From DATLGB01 sp038232275 (lineage in GTDB: Bacteria; Actinomycetota; Thermoleophilia; Solirubrobacterales; Solirubrobacteraceae), in NCBI GenBank assembly GCA_038232275.1, contig JBBSIC010000009.1, positions 13,614-77,613 of the forward strand: a stretch of DNA of 64,000 nt, written 5' to 3'. This document shows positions 32,990 to 40,624 of the stretch, piece after piece. Made by a program: the position numbers and the translations under genes. Positions within the stretch are counted from its first letter, which is position 1. Every line of letters starts with the position of its first letter. Under the pieces are notes generated by a model. It was not told the origin of the DNA, did no database searches, and saw only the letters and a program-made list of their open reading frames with translations.

Positions 32990-33427
32990 CTAGATCTCCG
33001 CGAGGTGGTCGACGTTCGCGCGGTCGTCGGCCTCGGCCGACGCCGGCGTGGCGAGCCAGGCGTCGAGGATCTCGTCGAGCAGCCCCTCGGAGACCGTGCG
33101 CAGCGAGAGGGCGAGGACGTTGGCGTCGTTGAAGCGGCGCGCCCCCTCGGCCGTGGCCGGGTCCCCGCACAGCGCCGCGCGGACGCCGGCGACCTTGTTG
33201 GCGGCGATCGAGGCGCCGGTGCCCGTCCAGCAGCAGACGATCGCCTGGTCGGCGCGCCCCGCGGCGACGTCGCGCGCGGCGGCCTCGCTCGCCCACGCCC
33301 AGTCGTCGCGCTCGGCGTCCGAGAGCGCGCCGTGCAGCGCCGCCACGGCGTGCCCGCGGGCCCGCACGGCATCGGCGACCGCGGCTGCGACGCCCGTCAG
33401 CTCGTCGGCGGCGACGGCGATGCGCAT
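32990..33427 (-). CDS. RpiB/LacA/LacB-family sugar-phosphate isomerase
   Basis: A 145-residue isomerase of the RpiB family (ribose-5-phosphate/ribulose-5-phosphate or allose/galactose-phosphate interconversion). The diagnostic loop CCWTGTGASIAANKVAGVRA contains the Cys that acts as general base; FNDANVLALSLRTVSEGL follows. The start at ATG 33427 (MRIAVAADE) was preferred over one 14 codons upstream because RpiB begins exactly at this strand. It could supply a pentose or hexose phosphate to the glycan locus. Divergent from cysD across 50 bases. Confidence 0.87.
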   Translation of the reverse strand: MRIAVAADELTGVAAAVADAVRARGHAVAALHGALSDAERDDWAWASEAAARDVAAGRADQAIVCCWTGTGASIAANKVAGVRAALCGDPATAEGARRFNDANVLALSLRTVSEGLLDEILDAWLATPASAEADDRANVDHLAEI

Positions 33428-33459
33428 GGCCGGGAATCGTGTCATACAACCATCACGGC

Positions 33460-33465
33460 TAGCCT
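33460..33465 (+). promoter_or_regulatory. -10 hexamer TAGCCT of the cysDNC operon
   Basis: TAGCCT lies 12 bases before the cysD ATG (33478). The intervening bases hold no clear Shine-Dalgarno. Confidence 0.45.
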
Positions 33466-33477
33466 CCACCCGCCGCG

Positions 33478-34383
33478 ATGACTTACGAGCTCCCGCACCT
33501 CGACGCCCTCGAATCCGAGGCCCTGCACCTGATGCGCGAGGTCGCGGCCGAGTTCGAGCGGCCCTGCCTGCTCTTCAGCGGCGGCAAGGACTCGATCGTG
33601 ATGCTGCGCCTGGCCGAGAAGGCCTTCCGCCCCGGGCGCTTCCCGTTCCCGCTCATGCACGTCGACACGGGCCACACCTTCCCGGAGGTGAGCGAGTTCC
33701 GCGACCGCCGCGTCGCCGAGCTCGGCGAGCGGCTGATCGTCGCGAGCGTCCAAGAGACGGTCGACGCCGGCCGCGCCGTCGACGAGACCGGCCCGCGCGC
33801 CTCGCGCAACCGGCTGCAGACCACCACCCTGCTCGAGGCGATCGAAGAGCACCACTTCGACGCGCTGTTCGGGGGCGCCCGGCGCGACGAGGAGCGCGCG
33901 CGGGCCAAGGAGCGCATCTTGTCGTTCCGTGACGACTTCGGCCAGTGGGACCCGCGCGCCCAGCGCCCGGAGCTGTGGAACCTCTACAACGGCCGCATCC
34001 GCCGCGGCGAGAACGGGCGCGCCTTCCCGCTGTCGAACTGGACCGAGCTCGACGTGTGGCAGTACATCGCCCGGGAGCGACTCGAGCTGCCGCCGATCTA
34101 CTTCGCCCACGAGCGCGAGGTCTTCGCCCGCGACGGCATGCTCTACGCCGTCTCCGAGCACACCGAGCTGCTCGACGGCGAGGAGCCCTTCACCGAGTCC
34201 GTCCGCTACCGCACCGTCGGCGACCTCACCATCACCGGCGCCGTGCGCTCCACGGCGACCACGCTCGAGGACGTCGTCTCCGAGATCGCCGCCACGCGCG
34301 TCACCGAGCGCGGCGAGACGCGCGCGGACGACCGCGTCAGCGAAGCGGCCATGGAGGACCGCAAGAAGCAGGGGTACTTCTAG
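33478..34383 (+). CDS. cysD: Sulfate adenylyltransferase subunit 2
   Basis: A 301-residue CysD, the catalytic ATP-sulfurylase subunit that makes APS from ATP and sulfate. The PP-loop SGGKDS (34-39) is present, then HVDTGHTFPEV, FGGARRDEERARAKER and FPLSNWTELDVWQYI, all family-specific. The C-terminus RKKQGYF is exactly the CysD ending. First gene of cysD-cysN-cysC; its TAG overlaps the cysN GTG by one base. The operon sits inside the glycosyltransferase cluster with no sulfate reductase gene beside it, which points to PAPS for sulfation at least as much as to cysteine synthesis. Confidence 0.96.
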   Translation: MTYELPHLDALESEALHLMREVAAEFERPCLLFSGGKDSIVMLRLAEKAFRPGRFPFPLMHVDTGHTFPEVSEFRDRRVAELGERLIVASVQETVDAGRAVDETGPRASRNRLQTTTLLEAIEEHHFDALFGGARRDEERARAKERILSFRDDFGQWDPRAQRPELWNLYNGRIRRGENGRAFPLSNWTELDVWQYIARERLELPPIYFAHEREVFARDGMLYAVSEHTELLDGEEPFTESVRYRTVGDLTITGAVRSTATTLEDVVSEIAATRVTERGETRADDRVSEAAMEDRKKQGYF

Positions 34384-35654
34384 TGAGCACCACCTCCCTC
34401 GTCCGGATCGCCACCGCCGGCTCGGTCGACGACGGCAAGTCCACCCTGATCGGGCGGCTGCTGTACGACTCCAAGGAGATCCTCGCCGACCAGCTCGCGC
34501 ACATCGCCGACGTCAGCGCCCGGCGCGGCCTCGAGACGGTCGACCTCGCGCTGCTCACCGACGGGCTGCGCGCCGAGCGCGAGCAGGGCATCACGATCGA
34601 CGTCGCCTACCGCTACTTCGCCACCGCGCGCCGCAAGTTCATCCTCGCCGACTCGCCCGGCCACGTGCAGTACACGCGCAACATGGTCACCGGCGCCTCG
34701 ACCGCCGACGTCGCGATCGTGCTCGTCGACGCCCGCGCGGGCCCGACGGAGCAGTCGCGTCGCCACACGTTCATCGCGTCGCTGCTGGGGCTGCGCCACG
34801 TCGTCTTCGCCGTCAACAAGATGGACCTCGTCGACTGGGACGAGGCCGCCTTCGAGCGCATCGTCGACAACCTGACGGACTTCAGCGCGCGGCTGAACCT
34901 CCCCGACGTGACCTTCATCCCCGTGTCGGCGCTGCACGGCGACAACGTCGTCGAGCGCGGCAGCCGGTGCGATTGGTACGGCGGCCCGCCGCTGCTGTGG
35001 CATCTCGAGCACCTGCACGTGGCCTCCGACCGCAACATGATCGACGTCCGCTTTCCCGTGCAGTGGGTCATCCGGCCGCAGACCGACGAGTACCACGACT
35101 ACCGCGGCTACGCCGGGCAGGTCGCCGGCGGCGTGCTCAAGCCGGGCGACGAGGTGCTCGTCCTGCCCTCCGGCGCGAAGTCCTCGATCGCGCGCATCGA
35201 GACCTACGACGGCGACATCGCCGAAGCATTCCCGCCGATGTCGGTCGTGCTGCACCTCACCGACGACGTCGACGTCTCGCGCGGCGACCTGATCTGCCGT
35301 CCGCACAACCATCCCGAGCCGGTCCGCGAGCTCGACGCGATGGTCTGCTGGATGGCCGAGGCGCCGCTGCGGGCGGGCGCGAGGCTCGCGATCAAGCAGA
35401 CGACCCGCAACGCGCGCGTGGTCGTCGACGAGCTGCTCTATCGCCTCGACGTCAACACGCTGCACCGCGACCTCGACGCCGACGCGCTCGGCCTCAACGA
35501 CATCGGCCGCGTCAAGCTGCGCACGAGCGCACCGATGATCGTCGACGCCTACCGCCGCAACCGCGCGACGGGGAGCTTCATCCTGATCGACGAGACGACC
35601 AACGAGACGGTCGCCGGAGGCATGATCCTCGACCGCGAGACGCTCCCGCCGTGA
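34383..35654 (+). CDS. cysN: Sulfate adenylyltransferase subunit 1 (GTPase)
   Basis: A 423-residue CysN, the GTPase that drives ATP sulfurylase. It has the EF-Tu-like G motifs: G1 GSVDDGKST (13-21), G2 in EREQGITIDVAYRYF, G3 DSPGHVQYTRNMVTGAS, and G4 NKMD. Beta-barrel domains follow (VQWVIRPQTDEYHDYRGYAG, HNHPEP). In some bacteria cysN is fused to cysC; here they are separate. GTG 34383 follows from the TAGTG overlap with cysD and from the position of G1. Its stop overlaps the cysC GTG (GTGA). Confidence 0.96.
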   Translation: MSTTSLVRIATAGSVDDGKSTLIGRLLYDSKEILADQLAHIADVSARRGLETVDLALLTDGLRAEREQGITIDVAYRYFATARRKFILADSPGHVQYTRNMVTGASTADVAIVLVDARAGPTEQSRRHTFIASLLGLRHVVFAVNKMDLVDWDEAAFERIVDNLTDFSARLNLPDVTFIPVSALHGDNVVERGSRCDWYGGPPLLWHLEHLHVASDRNMIDVRFPVQWVIRPQTDEYHDYRGYAGQVAGGVLKPGDEVLVLPSGAKSSIARIETYDGDIAEAFPPMSVVLHLTDDVDVSRGDLICRPHNHPEPVRELDAMVCWMAEAPLRAGARLAIKQTTRNARVVVDELLYRLDVNTLHRDLDADALGLNDIGRVKLRTSAPMIVDAYRRNRATGSFILIDETTNETVAGGMILDRETLPP

Positions 35655-36265
35655 CCCGCCGCCGCCACAGCGAGGGCGTCGTCTGGGAGCAGGAGGCACT
35701 GTCGCGCGACCGTCGCCAGCAGCTGCTCGGGCACCGCGGGGCGACGATCTGGCTCACCGGCCTGCCCGCCTCGGGCAAGTCGACCGTGGCCGCCCGCCTC
35801 GTCGTCGCGCTCGCCGAGAGCGGGGTGCACGCCTACCGGCTCGACGGCGACAACCTGCGCCACGGCCTGTGCGGCGACCTCGGCTTCGACCACGCCAGCC
35901 GCGAGGAGAACGTCCGCCGCGCCGCCGAGACGGCCCACCTGATGGCCGACGCGGGCATCGTCACCGTCGTGTCGCTGGTCTCGCCCTACGCGGCCGGACG
36001 CGACGCGGCGCGCTGCCTGCACGACGCGGGCGGGATCCCGTTTTTTGAGGTCTGGGTCTCCACGCCGCTTCAGGAGTGCGAGCGCCGCGACCCGAAGGGC
36101 CTCTACGCGCGCGCCCGCCGCGGCGAGGTCGCGCACATGACCGGGGTCGAGGACCCCTACGAGCCGCCTACGGCGCCCGAGATCGAGGTCGACATGGACA
36201 CCCCCGCCGACGCGGGCGCCCAGCGGGTGATCGCCGCGCTGCGCGAGCGCGGCGTGCTGGGCTAG
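35651..36265 (+). CDS. cysC: Adenylylsulfate kinase
   Basis: A 204-residue APS kinase, which phosphorylates APS to PAPS, the universal sulfate donor. The P-loop GLPASGKST spans 37-45. RLDGDNLRHGLCGDLGF (APS site), REENVRRAAETAHLMADAG, and SPYAAGRDAAR follow, then FFEVWVSTPLQECERRDPKG. The GTG at 35651 overlaps the cysN stop. The stop codon TAG (36263-36265) overlaps the stop codon of the converging methyltransferase on the other strand. Having APS kinase completes the PAPS pathway; a sulfotransferase was not found in the window. Confidence 0.95.
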   Translation: MTRRRHSEGVVWEQEALSRDRRQQLLGHRGATIWLTGLPASGKSTVAARLVVALAESGVHAYRLDGDNLRHGLCGDLGFDHASREENVRRAAETAHLMADAGIVTVVSLVSPYAAGRDAARCLHDAGGIPFFEVWVSTPLQECERRDPKGLYARARRGEVAHMTGVEDPYEPPTAPEIEVDMDTPADAGAQRVIAALRERGVLG

Positions 36266-36960
36266 GTCCGGCGCCGGCCGCGGGGCAACCGGCGCCGCGG
36301 CGCCACCTCGGCGTCGCCCGGAGGGCCGTTGGCGACGATGAAGTCGCGCAGGTGGGACTCCAGGGCGACGGCCTCGTGGAAGATCCGCTCGCGGTAGGCG
36401 AAGCCGCCCCGCCACCACAGGCTGGACACGCGCTGGTCCTCGGTCAGGGTGTCGCGGAAGCCGAGCGCAAAGCGGTTCTTGGGCGCGTGGACCACGTGGT
36501 GCTTGAAGAGGAACTCGATCGCGCCGGCGTCCTGGTCGGGCTCGACGATCCAGTGGTGATGGCTCCAGCCGGTCCACGGGCCCTGAAAGCCCCAGCACTG
36601 CTCCTCCAGGCGCGAGGGGACCTCGACGTAGCCGGCCTTGGCCACGCGCTGGAGCTCGGAGCAGACCCAGACGGGGTCGCGCACGTCCTCGAGCGTGTGC
36701 GAGCAGATCGCGAAGTCGAACCGGCCGTCGGCGAACGGCCACGGCTCGCGATCGCAGATGTCACGCCGCACCCACGTGGCGGCGCTGAAGCGCTCCGCCG
36801 CCGGATCGCCCTCGTAGCCCCACTCGCCGCGGCTCTCGTAGGCGCCGAGGTCGAGCACCCAGTCCGCCCGCGGAAACGGCACGGCCCAGCCGCCCACGTC
36901 GAGGACGAGCGCGTCGTCGGGCAGCGTCTGAAGGACGCGGTCGCGCGCGGACTCACGCAT
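36262..36960 (-). CDS. SAM-dependent methyltransferase-like protein
   Basis: A 232-residue protein of the class I methyltransferase superfamily with an unusual motif I (VLDVGGWAVPFPRADWVLDL) and the acceptor-side motif ICSHTLEDVRDPVWVCSELQ. SRLEEQCWGFQGPWTGWSHH is characteristic of a group found in actinobacterial surface-glycan clusters. A basic tail RRRLPRGRRRT ends the protein. Its stop and the cysC stop share a CTAG. The ATG at 36960 overlaps the -10 of the divergent gene, so the two may compete for transcription. Substrate unknown. Confidence 0.8.
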   Translation of the reverse strand: MRESARDRVLQTLPDDALVLDVGGWAVPFPRADWVLDLGAYESRGEWGYEGDPAAERFSAATWVRRDICDREPWPFADGRFDFAICSHTLEDVRDPVWVCSELQRVAKAGYVEVPSRLEEQCWGFQGPWTGWSHHHWIVEPDQDAGAIEFLFKHHVVHAPKNRFALGFRDTLTEDQRVSSLWWRGGFAYRERIFHEAVALESHLRDFIVANGPPGDAEVAPRRRLPRGRRRT

Positions 36961-36965
36961 ACACT
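36960..36965 (+). promoter_or_regulatory. -10 hexamer TACACT of the methyltransferase at 36975
   Basis: TACACT, 9 bases before GTG 36975, the same spacing as at 14106, 38633 and 43025. Its first base overlaps the ATG of the divergent gene. Confidence 0.5.
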
Positions 36966-36974
36966 GCCGCGCCG

Positions 36975-37685
36975 GTGTCGGATCTCTTGGAGCAGGCCAA
37001 GGCGCAGTCTTGGTACCACACGCTGGAGCTTCCCGGGCTGACGACCAGCGGGCTGTTCGACATGCGCCCCTACGTGAGCACGTACGGCCTGCCCGAGTCG
37101 CTGGCGGGCAAGCGGGTGCTCGAGGTGGGCACGTGGGACGGGTTCTGGGCCTTCGAGCTCGAGCGCCGGGGCGCGGCCGAGGTCGTCGCGCTCGACCTCG
37201 ACGACGAGAACGCCCTCGACTGGCCGCCGCGCCGGCGCTCGCCAGACCCTGACGTCATCCGCGGCCAGGGCTTCCGGCTGGCCAGCGAGCTGCTCGGCTC
37301 CCGCGTACAGCGCGTCGCGCTGTCGATCTACGACGCCACCCCCGAGAACCTCGGCAGCTTCGACCTCGTGCTGTGCGGCTCGGTGCTGATCCACCTGCGC
37401 GACCAGCTGCTCGCGCTCGAGCGGATCGCCGGCCTGACCGCCCCGGGCGGCCGCTTCATCTCCGCGGAGGAGTATGAGCGCGGCGGCGACCTGGTGCCCT
37501 TCCCGATGGCCCGCTTCCGCGCCAACCGCGAGAGCTCGGTGGTCTTCTGGATCCCGTCGCGCCGGGCCTGGCGGCAGATGCTCTGGTACGCCGGCTTCGA
37601 CACGGTGACCGAGCACACGCGCTTCACCATGCGCACCACGGTCGGGTGGAAGATCCGCCACGTGGTCAACCACGCGCTCAGATGA
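36975..37685 (+). CDS. SAM-dependent methyltransferase, CmoB/DUF1698-like
   Basis: A 236-residue methyltransferase. QSWYHTLELPGLTTSGLFDM and VLEVGTWDGFWAFELERRGA (motif I) are typical of the DUF1698/CmoB-related group; LCGSVLIHLRDQLLALERI and FWIPSRRAWRQMLWYAGFD follow. CmoB itself acts on tRNA wobble uridine, but many relatives in glycan loci act on sugars, and here the context favours the latter. The GTG start lies 9 bases after TACACT. The 3' end overlaps the converging GT2 gene by 8 bases. Confidence 0.85.
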   Translation: MSDLLEQAKAQSWYHTLELPGLTTSGLFDMRPYVSTYGLPESLAGKRVLEVGTWDGFWAFELERRGAAEVVALDLDDENALDWPPRRRSPDPDVIRGQGFRLASELLGSRVQRVALSIYDATPENLGSFDLVLCGSVLIHLRDQLLALERIAGLTAPGGRFISAEEYERGGDLVPFPMARFRANRESSVVFWIPSRRAWRQMLWYAGFDTVTEHTRFTMRTTVGWKIRHVVNHALR

Positions 37686-38622
37686 CCAGCGTGCGCGCGC
37701 GGAGCGAGCCACGCGCCAGCGCCGCCGCGCCGACCGCGTCGGCGGCGACCATCCCCGCCGCCAGCCGCCAGGCCGGGTGCTGCGGCCACTGGCGCGTGAA
37801 GCGCCGCACCCGCAGCGCGTAGGGCGCCGCCGCCACGAGCGGCGCCGGGTGGCCCACCAGGGCCGCGGCCGCGAGGCCGAGCACGGCCGCGTCGAAGGCC
37901 GCCGACTGGCGCGTGAGAAAGACCCCGCGGCGCAGGAAGGTCCGGCGCAGCTCGGGCACCTCGCGCACGATCGCCGGGAAGTGGCGCAGCCGCCGGCGCT
38001 CGTCCACGTACGCCGCCACCGGGCGCGCGAAGACCGCGTGGTGCACGAGCGCGCGCTCGCTGAAGACCGTGCGCGCCCCGGAGCGGCGGGCGTCCCAGCC
38101 GAAGAAGACGTCCTCGGCGAGCGGCCGGCCCGGGGCCGGGATGCCGGGGCCGAACCCGCCGAGGCGCTCGAACCACGCGCGCCGCACGAACAGGTTCGCG
38201 GTCTCGAACAGCCCGTGGGCGCCGGGGACGGAGACCGTGTGCTCGAACGGCTGGCGCTGGCCGGCGGGATCCGGGTCCACGCGCCCCTGCACGAGATCGG
38301 CGTCCGCGAGCGCCTCGAGGCCCGCCTGAAGCCAGCCCGGCACAGGCACGCAGTCGCTGTCGGTGAAGGCGAGCACGTCCGCCTTCGTGGCGGCGGCGCC
38401 GTCGTTGCGGGCCGGCCCCGGCCCGGACCCGCGCGCACGCCGCACGACGCGGTCGACGATCGGGTGCGCCTCCGCCAGCTCCGCCGTCGCGTCGTGCGAG
38501 CCGTTGTCGACGACGACGACCTCCGCGGGCACGGTCTGGGCCGCGAGGGCGTCGAGGGTGGCCGGCAGGGTCGCGGCGGCGTCGCGTGCGGGGACGATCA
38601 CGGCGACGGCGGGCGCGGGCAC
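37678..38622 (-). CDS. Glycosyltransferase family 2
   Basis: A 314-residue GT2, similar in layout to the one at 16.4-17.4 kb: AVIVPARDAAATLPATLDAL, VVVDNGSHDATAELAEA, FTDSDCVPVPGW (metal site), LFVRRAWFERLGGFGPG and LAEDVFFGWDARRSG. A C-terminal hydrophobic segment (AAVLGLAAAALVGHPAPLVAAA) may anchor it to the membrane. The GTG at 38622 was chosen because beta1 begins at residue 6 and a TACCTT box lies 6 bases upstream; a longer reading would cross the divergent promoter. Confidence 0.88.
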   Translation of the reverse strand: MPAPAVAVIVPARDAAATLPATLDALAAQTVPAEVVVVDNGSHDATAELAEAHPIVDRVVRRARGSGPGPARNDGAAATKADVLAFTDSDCVPVPGWLQAGLEALADADLVQGRVDPDPAGQRQPFEHTVSVPGAHGLFETANLFVRRAWFERLGGFGPGIPAPGRPLAEDVFFGWDARRSGARTVFSERALVHHAVFARPVAAYVDERRRLRHFPAIVREVPELRRTFLRRGVFLTRQSAAFDAAVLGLAAAALVGHPAPLVAAAPYALRVRRFTRQWPQHPAWRLAAGMVAADAVGAAALARGSLRARTLVI

Positions 38623-38628
38623 CGGCTG

Positions 38629-38638
38629 AAGGTACAGT
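38629..38638. promoter_or_regulatory. Divergent -10 boxes sharing a TA (second copy)
   Basis: AAGGTACAGT holds TACCTT on the minus strand (38629-38634, 6 bases before GTG 38622) and TACAGT on the plus strand (38633-38638, 9 bases before ATG 38648). It differs by one base from the element at 14102-14111. Confidence 0.55.
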
Positions 38639-38647
38639 CGCGCGCCG

Positions 38648-39811
38648 ATGCGACGGCGGCCTGTCCAGGTGTGGTGCGACGAGTACCCGGTGCTCTCACA
38701 GACCTTCGTCGCCAACGAGGCATCCACGCTCGCGGCGCTCGGCCATCCCGTCGAGGTCGTGGCCGGCGGGCGCCCCGCTTCAGCCCCGCTGCGCCTCGAC
38801 GGCCCGCCGGTACGCTACCTCTCAGACGAGACCGGCCGCCAGCGCCGCCTGGCGCTGCTGCGCGTCGCCGCGCGGCACCCGCTGGTCGCCCTGCGCGACC
38901 GGCTCGACCGGCGCCGCTGGTCGGGCGAGGAGACGCCGCGGCGGCTGCGCGAGCTCGCGCCCGCCATCGAGCGCCTCGCGAAGGAGCCGGGCACGGTCAC
39001 CCACGTGCACTTCGCGGCCGGCGCCGCGCTGGACGCGCTGCGCGTCGCGCGCTTCACCGGCCGGCCCTGGAGCCTGACCGCGCACGCCTACGACATCTAC
39101 CTGGCGCCGCGCAACCTGCGCGAGAAGCTGCGATCGGCGGGCTTGGTGACCTCGGGATGCGACTACACGGTTGCTGACCTGCGCGCCCTCGGCCGCAGCG
39201 AGGACGTCCACCGCATCGTCATGGGCGTCGACCCCGCGCGCTTCCGGCGTGCCGGCCCCGACACCGGGGGATCCACGGTGATCGCCATCGGGCGGCTGGT
39301 GGAGAAGAAGGGCTTCATCCACCTCGTCCGTGCCGCCGCGCAAGCGCAGCTCGACGACGTGGTCATCGTGGGAGAGGGCCCGCTGCGGGCCACGCTCGAG
39401 GGGGAGATCGATCGCCTGGGGCTTGGGAAGGCGGTCCGCCTGCTGGGGGCCCGTCAGCCCGAGCAGGTGCGCACGCTGTTGGGGCAGGCGGCAGTCTTGG
39501 CCATGCCGTGCGTCGTCGCCGGCGACGGCGATCGCGACTCCATGCCGGTCGTGGTCAAGGAGGCTCTTGCGATGGAGGTGCCCGTCGTCGCGTCTGACGA
39601 GGTCGGCCTGCCCGAGATGGTCCGCCCCGACTTTGGGCGGCTCGTGCCGCCAGGCGATCCGGCGGCACTGGCCGCCGCGCTGGTCGAGCTGCTCGACCTC
39701 GACCCGTCTGCGCGCGCCGCCATGGGTCGTGCGGGCCGCGCCTTCGTCGCCGAGCACGCCAACCTGCACATCGAGACCGCGCGGCTCAGCGACCTGCTGC
39801 AGGCGCTCTGA
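38648..39811 (+). CDS. Glycosyltransferase, GT4-like
   Basis: A 387-residue GT-B enzyme resembling WcaL/colanic-acid-type and related transferases. The N-terminus YPVLSQTFVANEASTLAAL is a hallmark of that group. VHFAAGAALDALRVARFTG, LTAHAYDIYL, AIGRLVEKKGFIHLVRAAAQ, and DRDSMPVVVKEALAMEVPVV (E(x7)E variant) complete the fold. Sugar unknown. The ATG at 38648 lies 9 bases after TACAGT. Monocistronic; an AbrB/VapC toxin-antitoxin pair follows 106 bases downstream. Confidence 0.9.
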   Translation: MRRRPVQVWCDEYPVLSQTFVANEASTLAALGHPVEVVAGGRPASAPLRLDGPPVRYLSDETGRQRRLALLRVAARHPLVALRDRLDRRRWSGEETPRRLRELAPAIERLAKEPGTVTHVHFAAGAALDALRVARFTGRPWSLTAHAYDIYLAPRNLREKLRSAGLVTSGCDYTVADLRALGRSEDVHRIVMGVDPARFRRAGPDTGGSTVIAIGRLVEKKGFIHLVRAAAQAQLDDVVIVGEGPLRATLEGEIDRLGLGKAVRLLGARQPEQVRTLLGQAAVLAMPCVVAGDGDRDSMPVVVKEALAMEVPVVASDEVGLPEMVRPDFGRLVPPGDPAALAAALVELLDLDPSARAAMGRAGRAFVAEHANLHIETARLSDLLQAL

Positions 39812-39892
39812 GCAGCTCCGCCGCGGACTGCTCGTCTAGGCGAGGTGCTGAGGCTGGTGAGGCCGCGACTGCATCAGCGGCGCATATTCGCT

Positions 39893-39911
39893 CCAGTAAG
39901 ACTGGTACCCT
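39893..39911 (+). promoter_or_regulatory. Promoter and candidate operator of the AbrB/VapC module
   Basis: CCAGT-AAG-ACTGG (39893-39905) is a perfect 5-base inverted repeat directly abutting TACCCT (39906-39911), which lies 6 bases before the antitoxin ATG. This fits autorepression by the antitoxin-toxin complex. Confidence 0.5.
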
Positions 39912-39917
39912 CCTTAC

Positions 39918-40148
39918 ATGCGTATGACGTCCAAGGGCCAGGTCACGATCCCCCAGGAGCTGCGAGAGCGCTACGCGATGGGACCTGGCGCGGAGGTCGA
40001 GGTCGTGGCCGCCGACGACGGCGCTCTCGTCCGTCCCTCGGCGCACACCGGCGGGGGCTCACGGCTCGTCGCGCGGTTGCGTGACAAAGCCGACGGCGGC
40101 CTCACCGCGGACGAAGTGCTGCGCTTGACCCGGGGAGGCGACGATTGA
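39918..40148 (+). CDS. vapB: AbrB/MazE-type antitoxin (VapB)
   Basis: A 76-residue swapped-hairpin AbrB-fold DNA-binding protein. MRMTSKGQVTIPQELRERY is the standard signature, followed by GPGAEVEVVAADDGALVRP. The last 25 residues (DGGLTADEVLRLTRG) should wrap the toxin. It neutralises the following VapC and represses the operon at the CCAGT/ACTGG repeat. Its TGA overlaps the toxin's TTG start (TTGA). Leaderless transcription is likely. Confidence 0.92.
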   Translation: MRMTSKGQVTIPQELRERYAMGPGAEVEVVAADDGALVRPSAHTGGGSRLVARLRDKADGGLTADEVLRLTRGGDD

Positions 40149-40546
40149 CCACCCTCGTGGACTCGAGCGTGCTGCTCGATGTCCTCGCTCCGTCTTTTTG
40201 GCGGGAGTGGTCTGAGGAACACCTGGCCAAGGCCGCTGCGCAGGGAAACCTCGCGATCAATCAGGTGATCTACGCCGAGGTGGCGGTCGGATTCGCGAGC
40301 CAGGATCGTCTGGAGCGCACGTTGCAGGGCGTCGGCCTCGTGCGACTGGGGCTCCCCTGGGCGGCGTCATGGCTGGTGGCACGCGCGTTCTCGGCCTACC
40401 GGCGACAGGGCGGGCCGCGCACCACTCCGCTTCCCGACTTCTTCATCGGCGCGCATGCGGCGGCAGCCGATCTCCGGCTGCTCACCAGGGATCCCAAGCG
40501 CGTACGCGCGTACTTCCCCGAGGTGGCGCTCGTCGCGCCTGCTTGA
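40145..40546 (+). CDS. vapC: PIN-domain ribonuclease toxin VapC
   Basis: A 133-residue PIN-domain protein. The acidic active site is complete: D6 in LVDSSVLLDVL, E45 in YAEVAVGF, D98 in PLPDFFIGAHA and D116 in LLTRDPKR. VapC toxins cut tRNA or rRNA; the target is not predictable. The start is TTG at 40145, an uncommon codon, supported by the 4-base TTGA overlap with the antitoxin and by the domain beginning at residue 3. It sits between glycan-gene operons. Confidence 0.92.
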   Translation: MTTLVDSSVLLDVLAPSFWREWSEEHLAKAAAQGNLAINQVIYAEVAVGFASQDRLERTLQGVGLVRLGLPWAASWLVARAFSAYRRQGGPRTTPLPDFFIGAHAAAADLRLLTRDPKRVRAYFPEVALVAPA

Positions 40547-40586
40547 CCTCGGTCGGTAGGCCGTGCTAACGGGAGCTCACGCGCGG

Positions 40587-40615
40587 GCCGGCGACGAGCG
40601 CAGCGCTCGTCCGGC
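40587..40615. terminator. Hairpin between convergent vapC and flavoprotein genes
   Basis: GCCGGCGACGAGCGC (40587-40601) pairs with GCGCTCGTCCGGC (40603-40615) with a 2-base bulge. It lies in the 78-base gap between two converging genes, so it can serve both. Confidence 0.5.
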
Positions 40616-40624
40616 ACTTCCCCG

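Noticed and set aside
33460..36265. A sulfotransferase or PAPS reductase next to cysDNC
   Set aside because: None of the neighbouring proteins shows a PAPS-binding loop or the reductase signature; not claimed.
36975..37685. Calling this gene cmoB
   Set aside because: It shares the fold and some motifs, but the genomic context and the lack of cmoA argue against a tRNA wobble function.
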